DNA from: Erpobdella octoculata | Taxonomy: Eukaryota > Annelida > Clitellata > Hirudinida > Erpobdellidae | Assembly (NCBI GenBank): GCA_963978895.1 | Contig: OZ022241.1 | Span: 23,821,573 to 23,885,572 of the forward strand | Length of the DNA: 64,000 nucleotides | Direction: 5' to 3' | Part shown: in pieces, positions 10,627 through 19,579 of the stretch | Layout: each line of letters opens with the position of its first letter | How positions within the stretch are numbered: position 1 is the stretch's first letter | Notes under the pieces: generated by a model | Told to the model about the DNA's origin: nothing | Databases searched by the model: none | The model's input: the letters and a program-made list of their open reading frames with translations, nothing else | Made by a program: the position numbers and the translations under genes

Positions 10627-10664
<38 letters not shown>
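9055..10664 (+). mobile_element. Gag-only non-LTR retroelement unit B1
   Basis: A 1.6-kb unit: a 90-base leader (CGCGTTGATGTTGTTGCC shared with B2), one ORF, a short 3' UTR with GTCTAAAAATACAATG, and a pure A run at 10629-10664. No reverse transcriptase follows. It is flanked by GGAATGAGAG at 9045 and TTGGAATGAGAG at 10665. Gag-only, poly(A)-tailed, head-to-tail units recall the Drosophila HeT-A design, but these lie inside an LTR and no telomeric context is visible. It must depend on reverse transcriptase supplied in trans. Confidence 0.8.
9145..10431 (+). CDS. Jockey/I-type ORF1 (Gag-like, three zinc knuckles), unit B1
   Basis: Complete 428-residue ORF starting MGPKKKLKFNQPSR, with a basic start and an acidic/serine stretch (SDSEESTPP). 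The middle has the Gag core of Jockey/I-group non-LTR ORF1s (ITGVPLEISIDI, then IDGRFQETTAVIL and VKEYLPNPVRC). Three cysteine-histidine knuckles follow from residue about 247: CFNCNQFGHVAKYC (CX2CX4HX4C), CPRCAGEHELKNC (CX2CX3HX4C) and CASCQSPDHRTGSEEC. A charged tail follows. Such proteins bind element RNA and form ribonucleoprotein particles. The frame is fully open, and it resembles its neighbour B2 in sequence and domain order, so the protein may still be selected or recently active. The start is the first ATG after the leader. Confidence 0.85.
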   Translation: MGPKKKLKFNQPSRNIIEEAWAQASDSEESTPPQKKTSSAETPLTSAANRTLPLDIEKIIAETFTPAKILASFKSISSVKTGPSKQNKQQQPTTEEPNELIELLILTDMTKIDPFQIEGSLSKYLNRKPVITGKGKKIQVLVSRTENEKMKNIQEIAGYQVRVLNKPLIKKIKMIITGVPLEISIDIITKNSGCSAAVRIKKKIDGRFQETTAVILTYEPDQNPPNYVKISFLNFRVKEYLPNPVRCFNCNQFGHVAKYCKAKTSCPRCAGEHELKNCSTPQLEPSKKICASCQSPDHRTGSEECPKWQKAKRTIEIATSRKTYSEALKSGFKKTTEAEIKDKTPEIQKQITRIAEKTDVLKKKSTGKTPEADTVAKLLTMIDQILQVLSTLVNQKDEHHNQEIAASKTAAAILPGSGIEESAGEWQQ

Positions 10665-10667
<3 letters not shown>

Positions 10668-10676
10668 GAATGAGAG

Positions 10677-12260
10677 TTCGCCTTTTTTCGTTTCGCGTTG
10701 ATGTTGTTGCCAGCTCTCGGAATCTCTTTTATCGTTAACTCACACGTGTTGTGAATTTTCGCTCAGTGACATGGGGCCAAAAAAGAAGGCCAAGTTCAAC
10801 AAGCCTTCGAGGGACATCGTCGAGGAAGCATGGAGACAGGCTTCTGACAGTGAAGAATCTACTCCTCCCCAGAGGAAAACCAGCTCTGCAGAGCAACCGC
10901 CAACACCTGCCGTCAGTCATGCACCATCCGAAGAGATGCTGAAAATCATAAGTGAAACTTTCGTCACTAGCGTCCTAGCCGACCTGAGAAAATCAACGTC
11001 AATCCCAAAGGTTCTCAGCCAACAAGAAACCCAAGAAAAGCAACAACAACCAGCGGTGAACCAACTCGATGATATGATCGAATTTGTGATCATGACGGAC
11101 ATTACAAAGATAGATCCTTTCAAAATTGAAGGCAACCTAACAAGACTCCTGAACCGTCAGCCAGTGATTACCGGCAAAGGCAAAAAAATACGAGTCATAG
11201 TTTCGAAAACAGAGAAAGAAAAATTGGAAACTCTACAGGAACTTGGAGGATACAAGGTTAGGGTTTTTAAAAAACCTTTAAATAAAACCAAAATGATAGT
11301 TACCGGTGTTCCGCTGGAAATCACATTAGAAGTTATTATTGAAAAGTCCGGATGTACCGCAGCAGTGCGAATAAAGAAAAGAATTGACGGAAGGTTCCAG
11401 GAAACCACTGCAGTTATTCTTACCTTTGAACCGGACCAGACACCACCGAAATATGTAAGATTTTCTTTTCTGAATTTTCGGTTAAAGGAGTACATCCCCA
11501 ACCCGGTTAGATGCTACAACTGCAACCAATTTGGCCATGTGGCCAAGTACTGCAGGGCCAAAACCTCCTGCCCTAGGTGTGCCGGGGAACATGACCTAAA
11601 GAGCTGCCAAGAACAAACAAAAAATATGTGTGCCAGCTGCAAGACTCTGGACCACAGGACAGGCAGCGAGGAATGCCCCAAGTGGCAAAAAGCCAAGGAA
11701 AATGTTAAAAGTGCAACAGGAAAGAAATCCTACTCAGAAGTCCTGAAAAGCGGAGAGAAAAAATCCACAGAGGCCGAATCGACTGAAAAAACACTTGAAA
11801 TCCAAAAAGAGATTCATCACATTACCAAAACGACGGAAAAGATAAGAAAGAAAACTATAGAAAAAACACCCGAACCAAGTTCGATACTCGAACTAATTAC
11901 CATGATCCAAAAGATTTTACAGGTGCTGTCCGATTTAGTCAACCAAAGAGGAGACGAACCCAACCGAGAAATTGCGACATTGAGGTCTGCAGAAGCTATT
12001 CTCCCTGACTCCGGGATTAAGGAATCAGTTGGAGCATAGCAACAATGATGAAAAACCAGCGCAAGAGGGAAAGAAGAAGAAGATAAAGAATTTTTTAGAT
12101 ACATTTTCTGATTTTTCTTCTAACCCTCTTAAATGGACATCATTTTATTTTATTATTATTTATTTATCATTTCCTTTTATGTTTTTTTTTCTTCACTGTC
12201 TAAAAATACTATGTATAAGGACAATAAACTATCATAAAAAAAAAAAAAAAAAAAAAAAAA
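10677..12260 (+). mobile_element. Gag-only non-LTR retroelement unit B2
   Basis: The second head-to-tail unit, same organisation as B1: leader, one ORF, short 3' UTR with TGTCTAAAAATACTATG, and a poly(A) run at 12236-12260. It is followed at once by GGAATGAGAG and the continuation of the LTR (TTCTCTTCTTCGTGCG). B1 and B2 are clearly diverged copies, so they are separate insertions or an old tandem, not a recent duplication. Confidence 0.8.
10771..12039 (+). CDS. Jockey/I-type ORF1 (Gag-like, three zinc knuckles), unit B2
   Basis: A 422-residue open ORF, homologous to the B1 product along its full length. It starts MGPKKKAKFNKPSRDIVEEA and keeps the knuckles CYNCNQFGHVAKYC, CPRCAGEHDLKSC and CASCKTLDHRTGSEEC. 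The Gag core (VTGVPLEITLEVI, IDGRFQETTAVIL, LKEYIPNPVRC) is well kept, while the linkers and charged C-terminal tail diverge. That pattern suggests purifying selection on the core during spread. No RT ORF lies downstream before the poly(A). Confidence 0.85.
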   Translation: MGPKKKAKFNKPSRDIVEEAWRQASDSEESTPPQRKTSSAEQPPTPAVSHAPSEEMLKIISETFVTSVLADLRKSTSIPKVLSQQETQEKQQQPAVNQLDDMIEFVIMTDITKIDPFKIEGNLTRLLNRQPVITGKGKKIRVIVSKTEKEKLETLQELGGYKVRVFKKPLNKTKMIVTGVPLEITLEVIIEKSGCTAAVRIKKRIDGRFQETTAVILTFEPDQTPPKYVRFSFLNFRLKEYIPNPVRCYNCNQFGHVAKYCRAKTSCPRCAGEHDLKSCQEQTKNMCASCKTLDHRTGSEECPKWQKAKENVKSATGKKSYSEVLKSGEKKSTEAESTEKTLEIQKEIHHITKTTEKIRKKTIEKTPEPSSILELITMIQKILQVLSDLVNQRGDEPNREIATLRSAEAILPDSGIKESVGA

Positions 12261-12364
12261 GGAATGAGAGTTCTCTTCTTCGTGCGATTTGGAGAGGTGA
12301 AGCTCTGTCCGATTAGTGTCGTTTGTGTTATATTAATAAACTGTTAAACCTTGTTAGTCTCGAA
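12261..12364 (+). mobile_element. 3' LTR, R region (resumed)
   Basis: GGAATGAGAGTTCTCTTCTTC onward matches the 5' LTR copy at 4036, with AATAAA at 12335. It is interrupted after GTCTCGAA by a hAT element; the last 57 bases of the LTR are at 14274-14330 and end CCCGTCACA. Confidence 0.8.
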
Positions 12365-14273
12365 TAGGGTTGTTACAGTTACTGAATCTAAAACTGAAAC
12401 ATTCAGTTAACTGAATCTTTTTAGATTCAGTAACTTCAACTGAAACTGAAACTGAATCTTTTTAAAAAACTGTAACTGAAACTGAATCTATTGAGAAAAC
12501 TGAATATAACTGAATCTTTTAAAATGAATTTTTTTATAATTTTTTTATATTATTTTTTTATATTATTTTTATGTTTGCGGTTAAATGTTTTGATTCTATG
12601 GCACGGACGATAACTTCGCTCAAAGTTAGGAACAGTTCTTTCTTTTTGTTTCGTGTTAGTCTTGTGTTGCTTGCGTTGTTTTTGGAGATTTTAAAGTTTA
12701 TTGATTTACCAAAATGGAAGATACTTGTGTTAGTAATAACATTGTCATCGACGAATCTACCGAGGAAGAAGTATCGTTGATTCAACAAAATGAATCGGAA
12801 TCTGCTTTAGGACCTCCAACTAAAAAAGCTAGATTCAGTAGATTCAACAAAACAAGACCTATTACTAACCCGGTCCATAACAGGTTTACAGGAGTTGGAC
12901 CAGATAGTAAGTGCAATATTTGTTCTCTAATTTTGAAAGGTAAGAATGAGACAAATTTAGTGTCTCATTTGAGGAAGCATGAAATAGAATACGCAAAGTA
13001 TTTAGATGAAAAAGAAGCTATGAAATCGACAACACAGAGTAAGTCTGTTAAACGCCCCTTTTCGGATTTAAAAAACCAGGCAACGATTGAAAACTGTTTT
13101 GTTGTTGAACGCAAAAATGACATCAAAAAAGGTTCCAATGCGTATAATAAGGCTGTCCACGCTATCGCCTTGGCATTTGCTGCAAACAGTTTGCCATTTC
13201 TTTTGATCAAAGAACCTTTTATTAAAAATATGTTTGCAGTCGTGTCAGAAGGTCGTTTACTAACCTTGCCAAATCGACATGATATATCAACAAAAGTGTC
13301 CGAATTAGTAAAAGAATTAAAACGATCGGTTGAATTATCATTGAATTCAGCTAAGTATGTGTCAATTACAACAGATTTGTGGTCACGGCCAAGTTATTCA
13401 TCGCAATGATGGGAATAACTTGCCATTATTATGATCGAAACACCAATAAAATAAGAAGAGCTCTTCTGGCTTGTAGAACAATTACGCAACCCCATACAGG
13501 AGATAAGATTTTTAACTTATACAGTGGAATTATTAAAGAATGGAAAATTGAGGAATCAAAAATTCTGCGTATAGTTACAGATAATGGCTAATATTTTTTG
13601 TTGTTGCAGGTTCTTGTGTCTGGAATGACAGGAATTTCTAGCCAGTCCTTCAGCAGCCACTCAACGGCTGTAAATGTAGTCTACAATTCCAATCAAAGAG
13701 ATCAAAACACGCCGGATAGTTCGATATTTTGGCTGCTGCTCGGGCAAAAATTGAACAAAGGAAGCTATTAGAAACTCCAAATGAAGGAGTTGCCTCGATA
13801 GATGTTGAAATAACATCTTATTGTAATATGCTAATGGAAAACGAACCTACACAAGATCCTTTTGAATTTTGGATAAATAATTCTATAAAATGTCCAAATC
13901 TCTATAATATAGCTGTAGATGTACTCTCAGTCCCGGCAACATCTGCTCCGCTGGCTTTGCTCTTAGCAGATGCCGGCATAATTTGAGTGACAGCAAGCTG
14001 GAAGCTGAAGTCTTTTATAAATTCAACAAGGAATTTTTAAGCTAAATAAATTTTTTAAACATGTCTGTGTTACAAAGTGTTTTTTATAGTAAATTTCTTC
14101 TTGGTAGTTTACCTAAAAAAATTGGAAAAAAAAACTGAATCTAACTGTAACTGAAACTGAAACTGAATCTTTAAAGTTTCAGTTTACTGAAACTGAAACT
14201 GAATCTTTGTAAAGTTTCAGTTACTTTAACTGAAACTGAAACTGAATCTTTTTTCAAAACTGTAACAACCCTA
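12365..14273 (+). mobile_element. hAT DNA transposon in the 3' LTR
   Basis: A 1,909-bp element with terminal inverted repeats TAGGGTTGTTACAGTT and AACTGTAACAACCCTA. It is flanked by the perfect 8-bp duplication GTCTCGAA (12357-12364 and 14274-14281), the hAT signature length. The uninterrupted site is visible in the 5' LTR at about 4128. The first 150 and last 170 bases are packed with repeats of ACTGAA(A/T)C in both orientations, as expected of subterminal transposase binding sites. Confidence 0.92.
12714..14045 (+). pseudogene. hAT transposase with BED finger (degenerate)
   Basis: The N-terminal part (12714-13409) includes a BED zinc finger (CNICSLILKGKNETNLVSHL, then RKH) and runs to the conserved YVSITTDLWSRPSY around the catalytic domain. 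It then shifts frame (13379-13591 continues AMMGITCHYYD onward to KILRIVTDNG). A region at about 13,590-13,730 looks internally deleted or intronic, with TTGTTGTTGCAG before the next block. The end carries the hATC dimerisation domain (DPFEFWINN, LSVPATSAP), itself frameshifted near 13,975 but recoverable to a stop at 14045 (SKLEAEVFYKFNKEF). Much of the RNase H-like core is missing, so it is inactive. Confidence 0.85.
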
Positions 14274-14330
14274 GTCTCGAATCAGTTGTTTCGTCGTCAG
14301 GCATCAATACCCGAGCAGAATCCCGTCACA
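14274..14330 (+). mobile_element. 3' LTR, U5 end
   Basis: The last 57 bases of the 3' LTR, starting with the second copy of the hAT target duplication GTCTCGAA and ending TCCCGTCACA. They match the 5' LTR end. Host DNA begins at 14331 (CAGTGTTACT); the 5' flank of the element is outside the window, so its target duplication cannot be checked. Confidence 0.85.
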
Positions 14331-14984
14331 CAGTGTTACTATGCACTCTTATAACATGCTTGTCCTTAGCATGCTGACAGAGTAGAATTTGGTTAAAAAT
14401 ATATTACCAATCTCCTGGGAAAGTTTCAGATATGTTCCAACAAGTCCTATTTATCTCCCTGAACAACTTAGTTAAGCCGTTTCTGCATTAAATAAACAAC
14501 TAATGAGTTAAATTGCACAGTAACATAATTTTTTTGATTAGAATAACTGCTTGTAATGATATATTTTTTAGAATAGAAGCCTTTTGCATTATTAATTTAC
14601 TAAAAAAATCAAATTCCATTTGGTAAACTTTTGTCAAAAGTTATTATTTGTCAGTCAATTAATTATTAAAAAAGTTTATTTGTGTTTCAATTTATTGACT
14701 AGGCTTGGCTTATATGATTGGAAAAACTTCATTCCAAATATTGGTCATCTCTGATTGACAGAATGACAAGTTGAATTTTCTAGTCTATTTAAATATTTAG
14801 TTACATACATGGAGTGTCGAATAACTTAGTCGGCAACTTTCTCAATCTTTATCCACCGGAAAAACCCATAACGGCCAACGACTATAAAATAAACAATATC
14901 GGAAAACAAAGCGCGTCTATATATTTGCATAATTTATGTGACTTTTTTAATTCAAAATTATCCAATCAGGTGGCATTATTTATC
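14331..14984. other. Gene-free AT-rich DNA
   Basis: No coding region, RNA gene or terminal motif recognised. The short ORF near 14814 has no recognisable similarity and overlaps the start of the next repeat. Confidence 0.5.
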
Positions 14985-15600
14985 TTCCTGTCTTATACCA
15001 TCGGACATTGGCGAAAATGCGGCCGGCCGGCGACCCCAGCATAGTATATAACAATTCATAAATTTCGAAGTAGAAAATGTGCTTAAAAATTTAAACTAAT
15101 TAAAAAATATGAAACAAAATATAATTGTGAATAAAAACAATTTTAAAACAATTTTTTTTAAGTTTGCATTAAAAAAAAGATGTTTGCCGACTGAGCAAAT
15201 GCTCAACCAATCGTGCGCCCTTTCACAGCTCGTTATGTTGCCGCCATAGATGCCGCTTAGTTACTAAGAGATTGCGAAAATTATACTAAGCGGCTTAGTA
15301 TAATTTTCGTAACCTCTTAAAGAGAATTCTCGTTATTTTTGATGTTGAATAAGCTATATAAAGAGTCAAACAAACCGAAGAAAAAAGTATGCCAGACAGC
15401 GAATAGAGTAGGACTACGGGTACAAGATCTTCAAACAATCGGACGGGAAATTTAAGCAGAGATTCTTCAGCAGCAGAGTCATCAATGCCTAGAACCAGCT
15501 GAGTGAAGAAGCAGTTTCTGTTAAGTTGATTGAACATTTTAAAATGATGCTTGGACAAATTGGTTTTTAACCAGTAGTGGTTCTCACACAGGCTATTTAG
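14985..15600 (+). repeat. Dispersed repeat family R1, copy 1
   Basis: A block of about 0.6 kb starting near GGCCGGCCGGCGACCCCAGC and ending near GTGGTTCTCACACAGGC. It recurs inverted at 55612-56155. Shared stretches include GACTGAGCAAATGCTCAACC and GCCAGACAGCGAATAGAGTA. Copy 1 has an extra 50 or so bases around 15,245-15,300 that repeat ATTATACTAAGCGGC, probably a small insertion or local duplication. The minus-strand reading (RNCFFTQLVLGIDDSAAEES) is kept in both copies apart from a frame change, so it may be the tail of a transposon gene. Class unknown. Confidence 0.6.
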
Positions 15601-15815
15601 TCTTATTATTATTATTAGTAGTAGTACATCTGCCCAGCCAACAGCAGACTAGTAGTGAACAACAGGTAGTGAATTTAATTTACAAGGTAAGCTTTTAAAT
15701 TTTAAATATTACATAAAGATGATAAGAGTAGAAAAGTTTATTATGTTAATTAAAATTTAATTTCATGCATGTGTTATATGAATACATTTTTTTATGTGTT
15801 CACTTGACTTATTTA
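15601..15815. other. Gene-free DNA
   Basis: Includes a short ATT microsatellite (about 15,605-15,625). Nothing else recognised. Confidence 0.4.
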
Positions 15816-16079
15816 TACGCTTGTTTTTAGATAATTCAATTCAATATCAAATCCAACAATATAACTTTCGCTTCTCAAAGTTAATAAATAAAAAAGTTAT
15901 CGAATAAAACGTCGGACCGTATACAAATTTCTCCGAGCAAATCGAAACATAAACAGACGTTGCGATTGGACAATCGAGTCTAGCTCACTGTTGCTAATTA
16001 TGCAAAATATTCAAAATATGCAAAGTGGCTACTCGTCAACACCTCCTTCGTATTCTAACAAACTTTTTTTTGAAAAATA

Positions 16080-16379
16080 ATGCTTTTTTTTATAAATCCA
16101 TCACGTCTAAACATTAAAAAGCCACCCGTGACTAACCATCAGAATGATGCCTACAATTGTGGTATTTTTGTAAGCGCTTTTATTAGAAGACTGGATCGTG
16201 GAGAAGATATTAGTGGTTTTTTTAATCCAGATAGTGAAAAGGAACAGCGGTTAAAAGAAATCCTTCTGGCATCGGACAACATGTCAAACTATTGTTTGTA
16301 TTGCGGGAACGGTGGAGAGGGTGCAGGTGGGGACTGGGTGGAGTGTGAAAAGTGTAGAAGGTGGGTTCACCAAAAATGA
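16080..16379 (+). pseudogene. Ulp1-type cysteine protease C-terminus plus PHD-like finger
   Basis: A 99-residue reading containing NHQNDAYNCGIFVSAFIRRL, the Gln and catalytic Cys block of the C48 (Ulp1/SENP) protease family, which cleaves SUMO-like modifiers. It is followed by a cysteine-rich PHD-like finger (CLYCGNGG, then WVECEKCRRWVHQK) cut by a stop before the last ligands. The protease His and Asp are not present, so this is only the 3' end of a gene. Ulp1-like proteases occur in several eukaryotic DNA transposon groups (for example some MULEs and KDZ elements); which group this is cannot be told. Position between long inverted repeats supports a transposon origin. Confidence 0.6.
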
Positions 16380-16794
16380 ACATTTTTAATGTTTTCAAAG
16401 GAAGAGTTTAAAACGAAACATTTCACTTGCATGCTAGGCTTAGATTTTATTAAATAGTTAATTTTTTAACAAAATTTTTCATTAATAAAAATTTGTAATC
16501 GTAAACTTCAATAGACTTTCTTAAAAATAAAATTGTCCCTAAAGTTCGTTAGAATACGCAGGAGGTGTTAACGAGTAGCCACTTTGCATATTTTGAATAT
16601 TTTGCATAATTAGCAACAGTGAGCTAGACTCGATTTTCCAATCGCAGCGTCTGTTTATGTTTCGGTTTGCTCGAAGAAATTGGTATACAGTCTGACGTTT
16701 TATTCGATAAATTTTTTATTTATTAACTTTGAGAAGCGAAAGTTATATTGTTGGATTTGATATTGAACAAGTAAATTAAAAACGAATTTTTAAA

Positions 16795-17114
16795 ACCAAT
16801 GCTCTTATATGTAATTAAAACACAAATTTTGCAATCAATTTTTTCTTATATTACTCTTTTATTTTATATTAAAGTCGAAATATCTTAATTATATCGAAAT
16901 ATCGAAATTAATTAAAATTAACTAAATTAATTGACTTATTGTAAAACTAATAATTGAATATTGCATTGTCTTCTATTTTGAGCATGTATGCAAAATTTGA
17001 AAAAAAATCTATCATCAGGAAGTGACTCAAAAATTGATTGCAAGATTTGAAACAGACAGAGAAACAAACAGACAGACAGAGAAACAGAGACGACGAGTTA
17101 ATAAAAGCATTGGT
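16795..17114. mobile_element. Nested MITE
   Basis: A 320-bp element with inverted ends ACCAATGCTCTTAT and ATAAAAGCATTGGT and a second inner inverted pair (TTTTGCAATCAATTTTT / AAAAATTGATTGCAA). It lies in the right arm of the surrounding long-TIR element and separates its outermost 22 bases. No protein. A run of CAGACAGA lies at about 17,053-17,090. Confidence 0.55.
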
Positions 17115-17139
17115 AATTATCTAAAAACAAGCGTATCGG

Positions 17140-17765
17140 ATATACCCAGGGCAGCAGTTTAAAACAAATTCGATTTTCTCAAAGAAGAGCCAATGTTGAT
17201 TTTATGCCATTTTCGGCGGAAAATCGTCGTTTTTCGCTTGTAACTTTTTTATTTGTTAAACCGAAGACAATCCAAATATACTATTCGATTTCATTTTTTA
17301 GACCCCATCCAACAATGTATAGCATAGCCCCAGGGCAAGCAATTTTTTTTAATTAGCATTGCCAGCCTTGAGGCTAACTTCACACGCATCTTATTTATAC
17401 CAACATTATCCATTATTATCCATAGTATAAATAACTCCTGACAAAAGTTTCACAGTCAGTTATAGTAGAAGTTTTCTACTGAGTTTTAGTCACTATTACT
17501 CACTATTATTATCTCTATTAATTAATAATTATAAAGATTTAGAATGTGTATTTCTAATTTGACTAACACAGCTTTTGTTTTATGGGTTTCTTAAATTGTA
17601 TGATCATAACTACTGTCTTCAAATAAAAAAAATGTCAGCAACACGATTGATATTTTGAATAGTGAAGGTCCCATTTGTCTAGATTTCTAAAGTCCTATTA
17701 CTCTCATTACTTGAAAGTTCTTTGATAACAACTCCGCCTCGCTAATTGCAAGCCAGTCCCAAGCC
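17140..17765. other. Gene-free DNA
   Basis: No gene, RNA or element end recognised. Confidence 0.4.
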
Positions 17766-17916
17766 TGGATAAAGACAAGCAACTCCGCACAACGAGTACC
17801 CATTTGCTCCTGACCAATCAGAGACGACCTAGTTATAATATTAAGAAAAATCATTTGTTATTGTTTTGATTTGAGTCTCGGCTGTCTGCATAGGCTATAT
17901 TGGACTATATTTCATA

Positions 17917-18827
17917 ATGTATTTCACTTGCGATCACTGCTCGCAGATATTTACTAAATTAAACATAGTCTGTAATGTTTGTAAAGCCAAATTTAATTGT
18001 CGGAGCAGCTTGTACAGCCACCAGCAAAGAAAACATCAACATCAAACCACAAAACAGTCTCGAGCTGTCACTGTTGTTGAGAAGTTTGAGTTCATCAATG
18101 TTTCAGGTAAATGCCTTCTAGTTATCTAACTTAACGAAACTTAACTGTTTAGTGCTTAATTATTCAGTGAGCTGTGGTTCTAATTTGAATTATGGTCTCT
18201 TATAATCCTTAAAAAGTGTTCACAGACAAAAAGCAGACATTGTTTCATAATACCTAGATCTGCATTTTGATAGTGACCATAAAGAAAAATCATGAACTTA
18301 TGCTTTTTTACAATTTTTTGTAATTGTTTATTACAATTTATATGGAAAGTATGTTATATTTCAAATATTCAGAAAACTGCACAATATTATAAAATCAAAT
18401 TTTAATTAGAATGATGTTAATTTTTCAGAGTTTTTTAAGTGGAAAAACCAGCTTGAAACTTCAACAAAATCCTCATTTGTGAAGTGTCGAAAAGACAAAG
18501 TATTTGGATCTGTCATTATACGTGACATCTTTTGAGATTTCTGCTCTTGTGTTCGAACAACTGACTCGCATTCAATCCCTAGTTAAGGCGGTCGAAAGTA
18601 AAAATCAGTTATGTCAGCAAAAGGAGCCATGTCAGCCAGTTAATAAAAAAATTACACCTCAGAAGCATTACTTTGTCTCAACAAAGAAAGCCACGAAAAG
18701 AAAACTGGAGGAAAGAATTTGTAAGCCTGATGACAAAGAAAATACGATTATTTTCAAAACAATTGGTCGAAACGTTGATATTGTTTCTTCTACAGTTAAC
18801 AATACAAATCAGTCTTCCCAGTGACTT
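17917..18827 (+). pseudogene. MULE-type protein, N- and C-terminal pieces with one intron
   Basis: Exon 1 (17917-18106) encodes a cysteine/histidine-rich start (CDHCSQIF, CNVCKAKFNCRSSLYSHQQR, KH: a C2H2 finger) and ends at a GT donor (TTTCAG/GTAAAT). An acceptor TTTTTCAG at 18421-18428 joins in frame to EFFKWKNQLETSTKSSFVKC, a segment like that preceding the MULE catalytic domain in animal elements. Near 18,500 the frame changes and the C-terminal type sequence follows (ALVFEQLTRIQSLVKAVESK, KHYFVSTKKATKRKLEERI) to a stop at about 18824. The DDE core between them is gone. Family assignment rests on recalled domain order plus the 10-bp target duplication. Confidence 0.55.
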
Positions 18828-19496
18828 GATAACTTTTGAACTCAGCTATTAAGAGTGTGATAATTTTTCCACACTAGTTGTTAGTGTATGAATGTTTTCA
18901 TTTAAACTCAAACATTTTTTTATGTTTCAATTACTTAATTTTTGCTTTGAACTTGTGTTTCTAAAAGTATTAACTCACCATTTTTAGATACATTGATTGC
19001 TATTAGTTGATTGATAGTGTTTTTCATTTTGAGGGGTTAATGATGTTTGAATGCAAGTATATGTAAATTATTATTTTTCCAAACAAGTCGTTAGTGTTTC
19101 TATGTTTTCATTTGTACACAAGCATTTATTCATGTTTGAATTACTTAATTTTTGCTCTGAACTCATGTTTATAAAAGTATTAACTCGTCATTTCTTAGCT
19201 TTGATGAAGTTTTGATGTAATTATACGTTAATTATTGTTTCTATTGCTTTTTTGGTCAGCCAAACTTGTTCAAACTTTAAAGTTTCCACCACTATAGTAT
19301 TAAAATTTTTTATTGTGATGATATCTTAGTTTTTACTCCAATCTTAGTATTAATTAATTAATTAGTTAATTAACCAAGTCACAGGTCTATAGTATAACTA
19401 TAGATAATACTTGAAGAATTTTATTGTAATGAAGTCTATATATATTTTGATAAATATAATTAAAAAATAATCCATTATTTTATCAACCTAAATTAA
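18828..19496. other. MULE interior / AT-rich DNA
   Basis: AT-rich DNA with an internal imperfect duplication: segments around 18,880-18,980 and 19,080-19,200 share GTTAGTGT, ATGTTTCA(A/T), TTACTTAATTTTTGC and AAGTATTAACTC. Probably the 3' part of the MULE. Confidence 0.4.
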
Positions 19497-19499
19497 ATT

Positions 19500-19519
19500 A
19501 TAACATAACATAACATAAC
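19500..19519 (-). repeat. TTATG microsatellite tail of the CR1-like element
   Basis: On the plus strand, repeated ATAAC units follow TTATTATAG inversely; read on the minus strand this is AATAAAG then tandem TTATG. It marks the 3' end of the CR1-like element. Confidence 0.75.
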
Positions 19520-19579
19520 TTTATTATAGTGAATAAGGAATCAAAAATGACTGTATAATATTCACTACTTTTTTAAAAA

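Larger units (their letters stand above)
15816..17139 (+). mobile_element. Long-TIR element carrying a Ulp1/zinc-finger fragment
   Basis: Inverted arms of about 230-250 bases: left 15816-16065, right 16548-16768 plus the outermost piece 17118-17139 (AATTATCTAAAAACAAGCGT), displaced by a nested insertion. The inner arm sequence GCAAAGTGGCTACTCGTCAA has its inverse at about 16,570-16,590. Between the arms is a truncated coding piece (16080-16379). This looks like an internally deleted copy of a larger DNA transposon. No clear target duplication was found, so the outer ends are provisional. Confidence 0.6.

Noticed and set aside
9045..12270. Telomeric retrotransposon array
   Set aside because: HeT-A-like layout but no telomeric repeats and it is enclosed within an LTR with host sequence beyond; only the organisational similarity is claimed.
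18504..18824. Independent host gene
   Set aside because: It lies inside a TIR-bounded element with exact target duplication and follows a frame break; better read as the MULE protein's C-terminal remnant.
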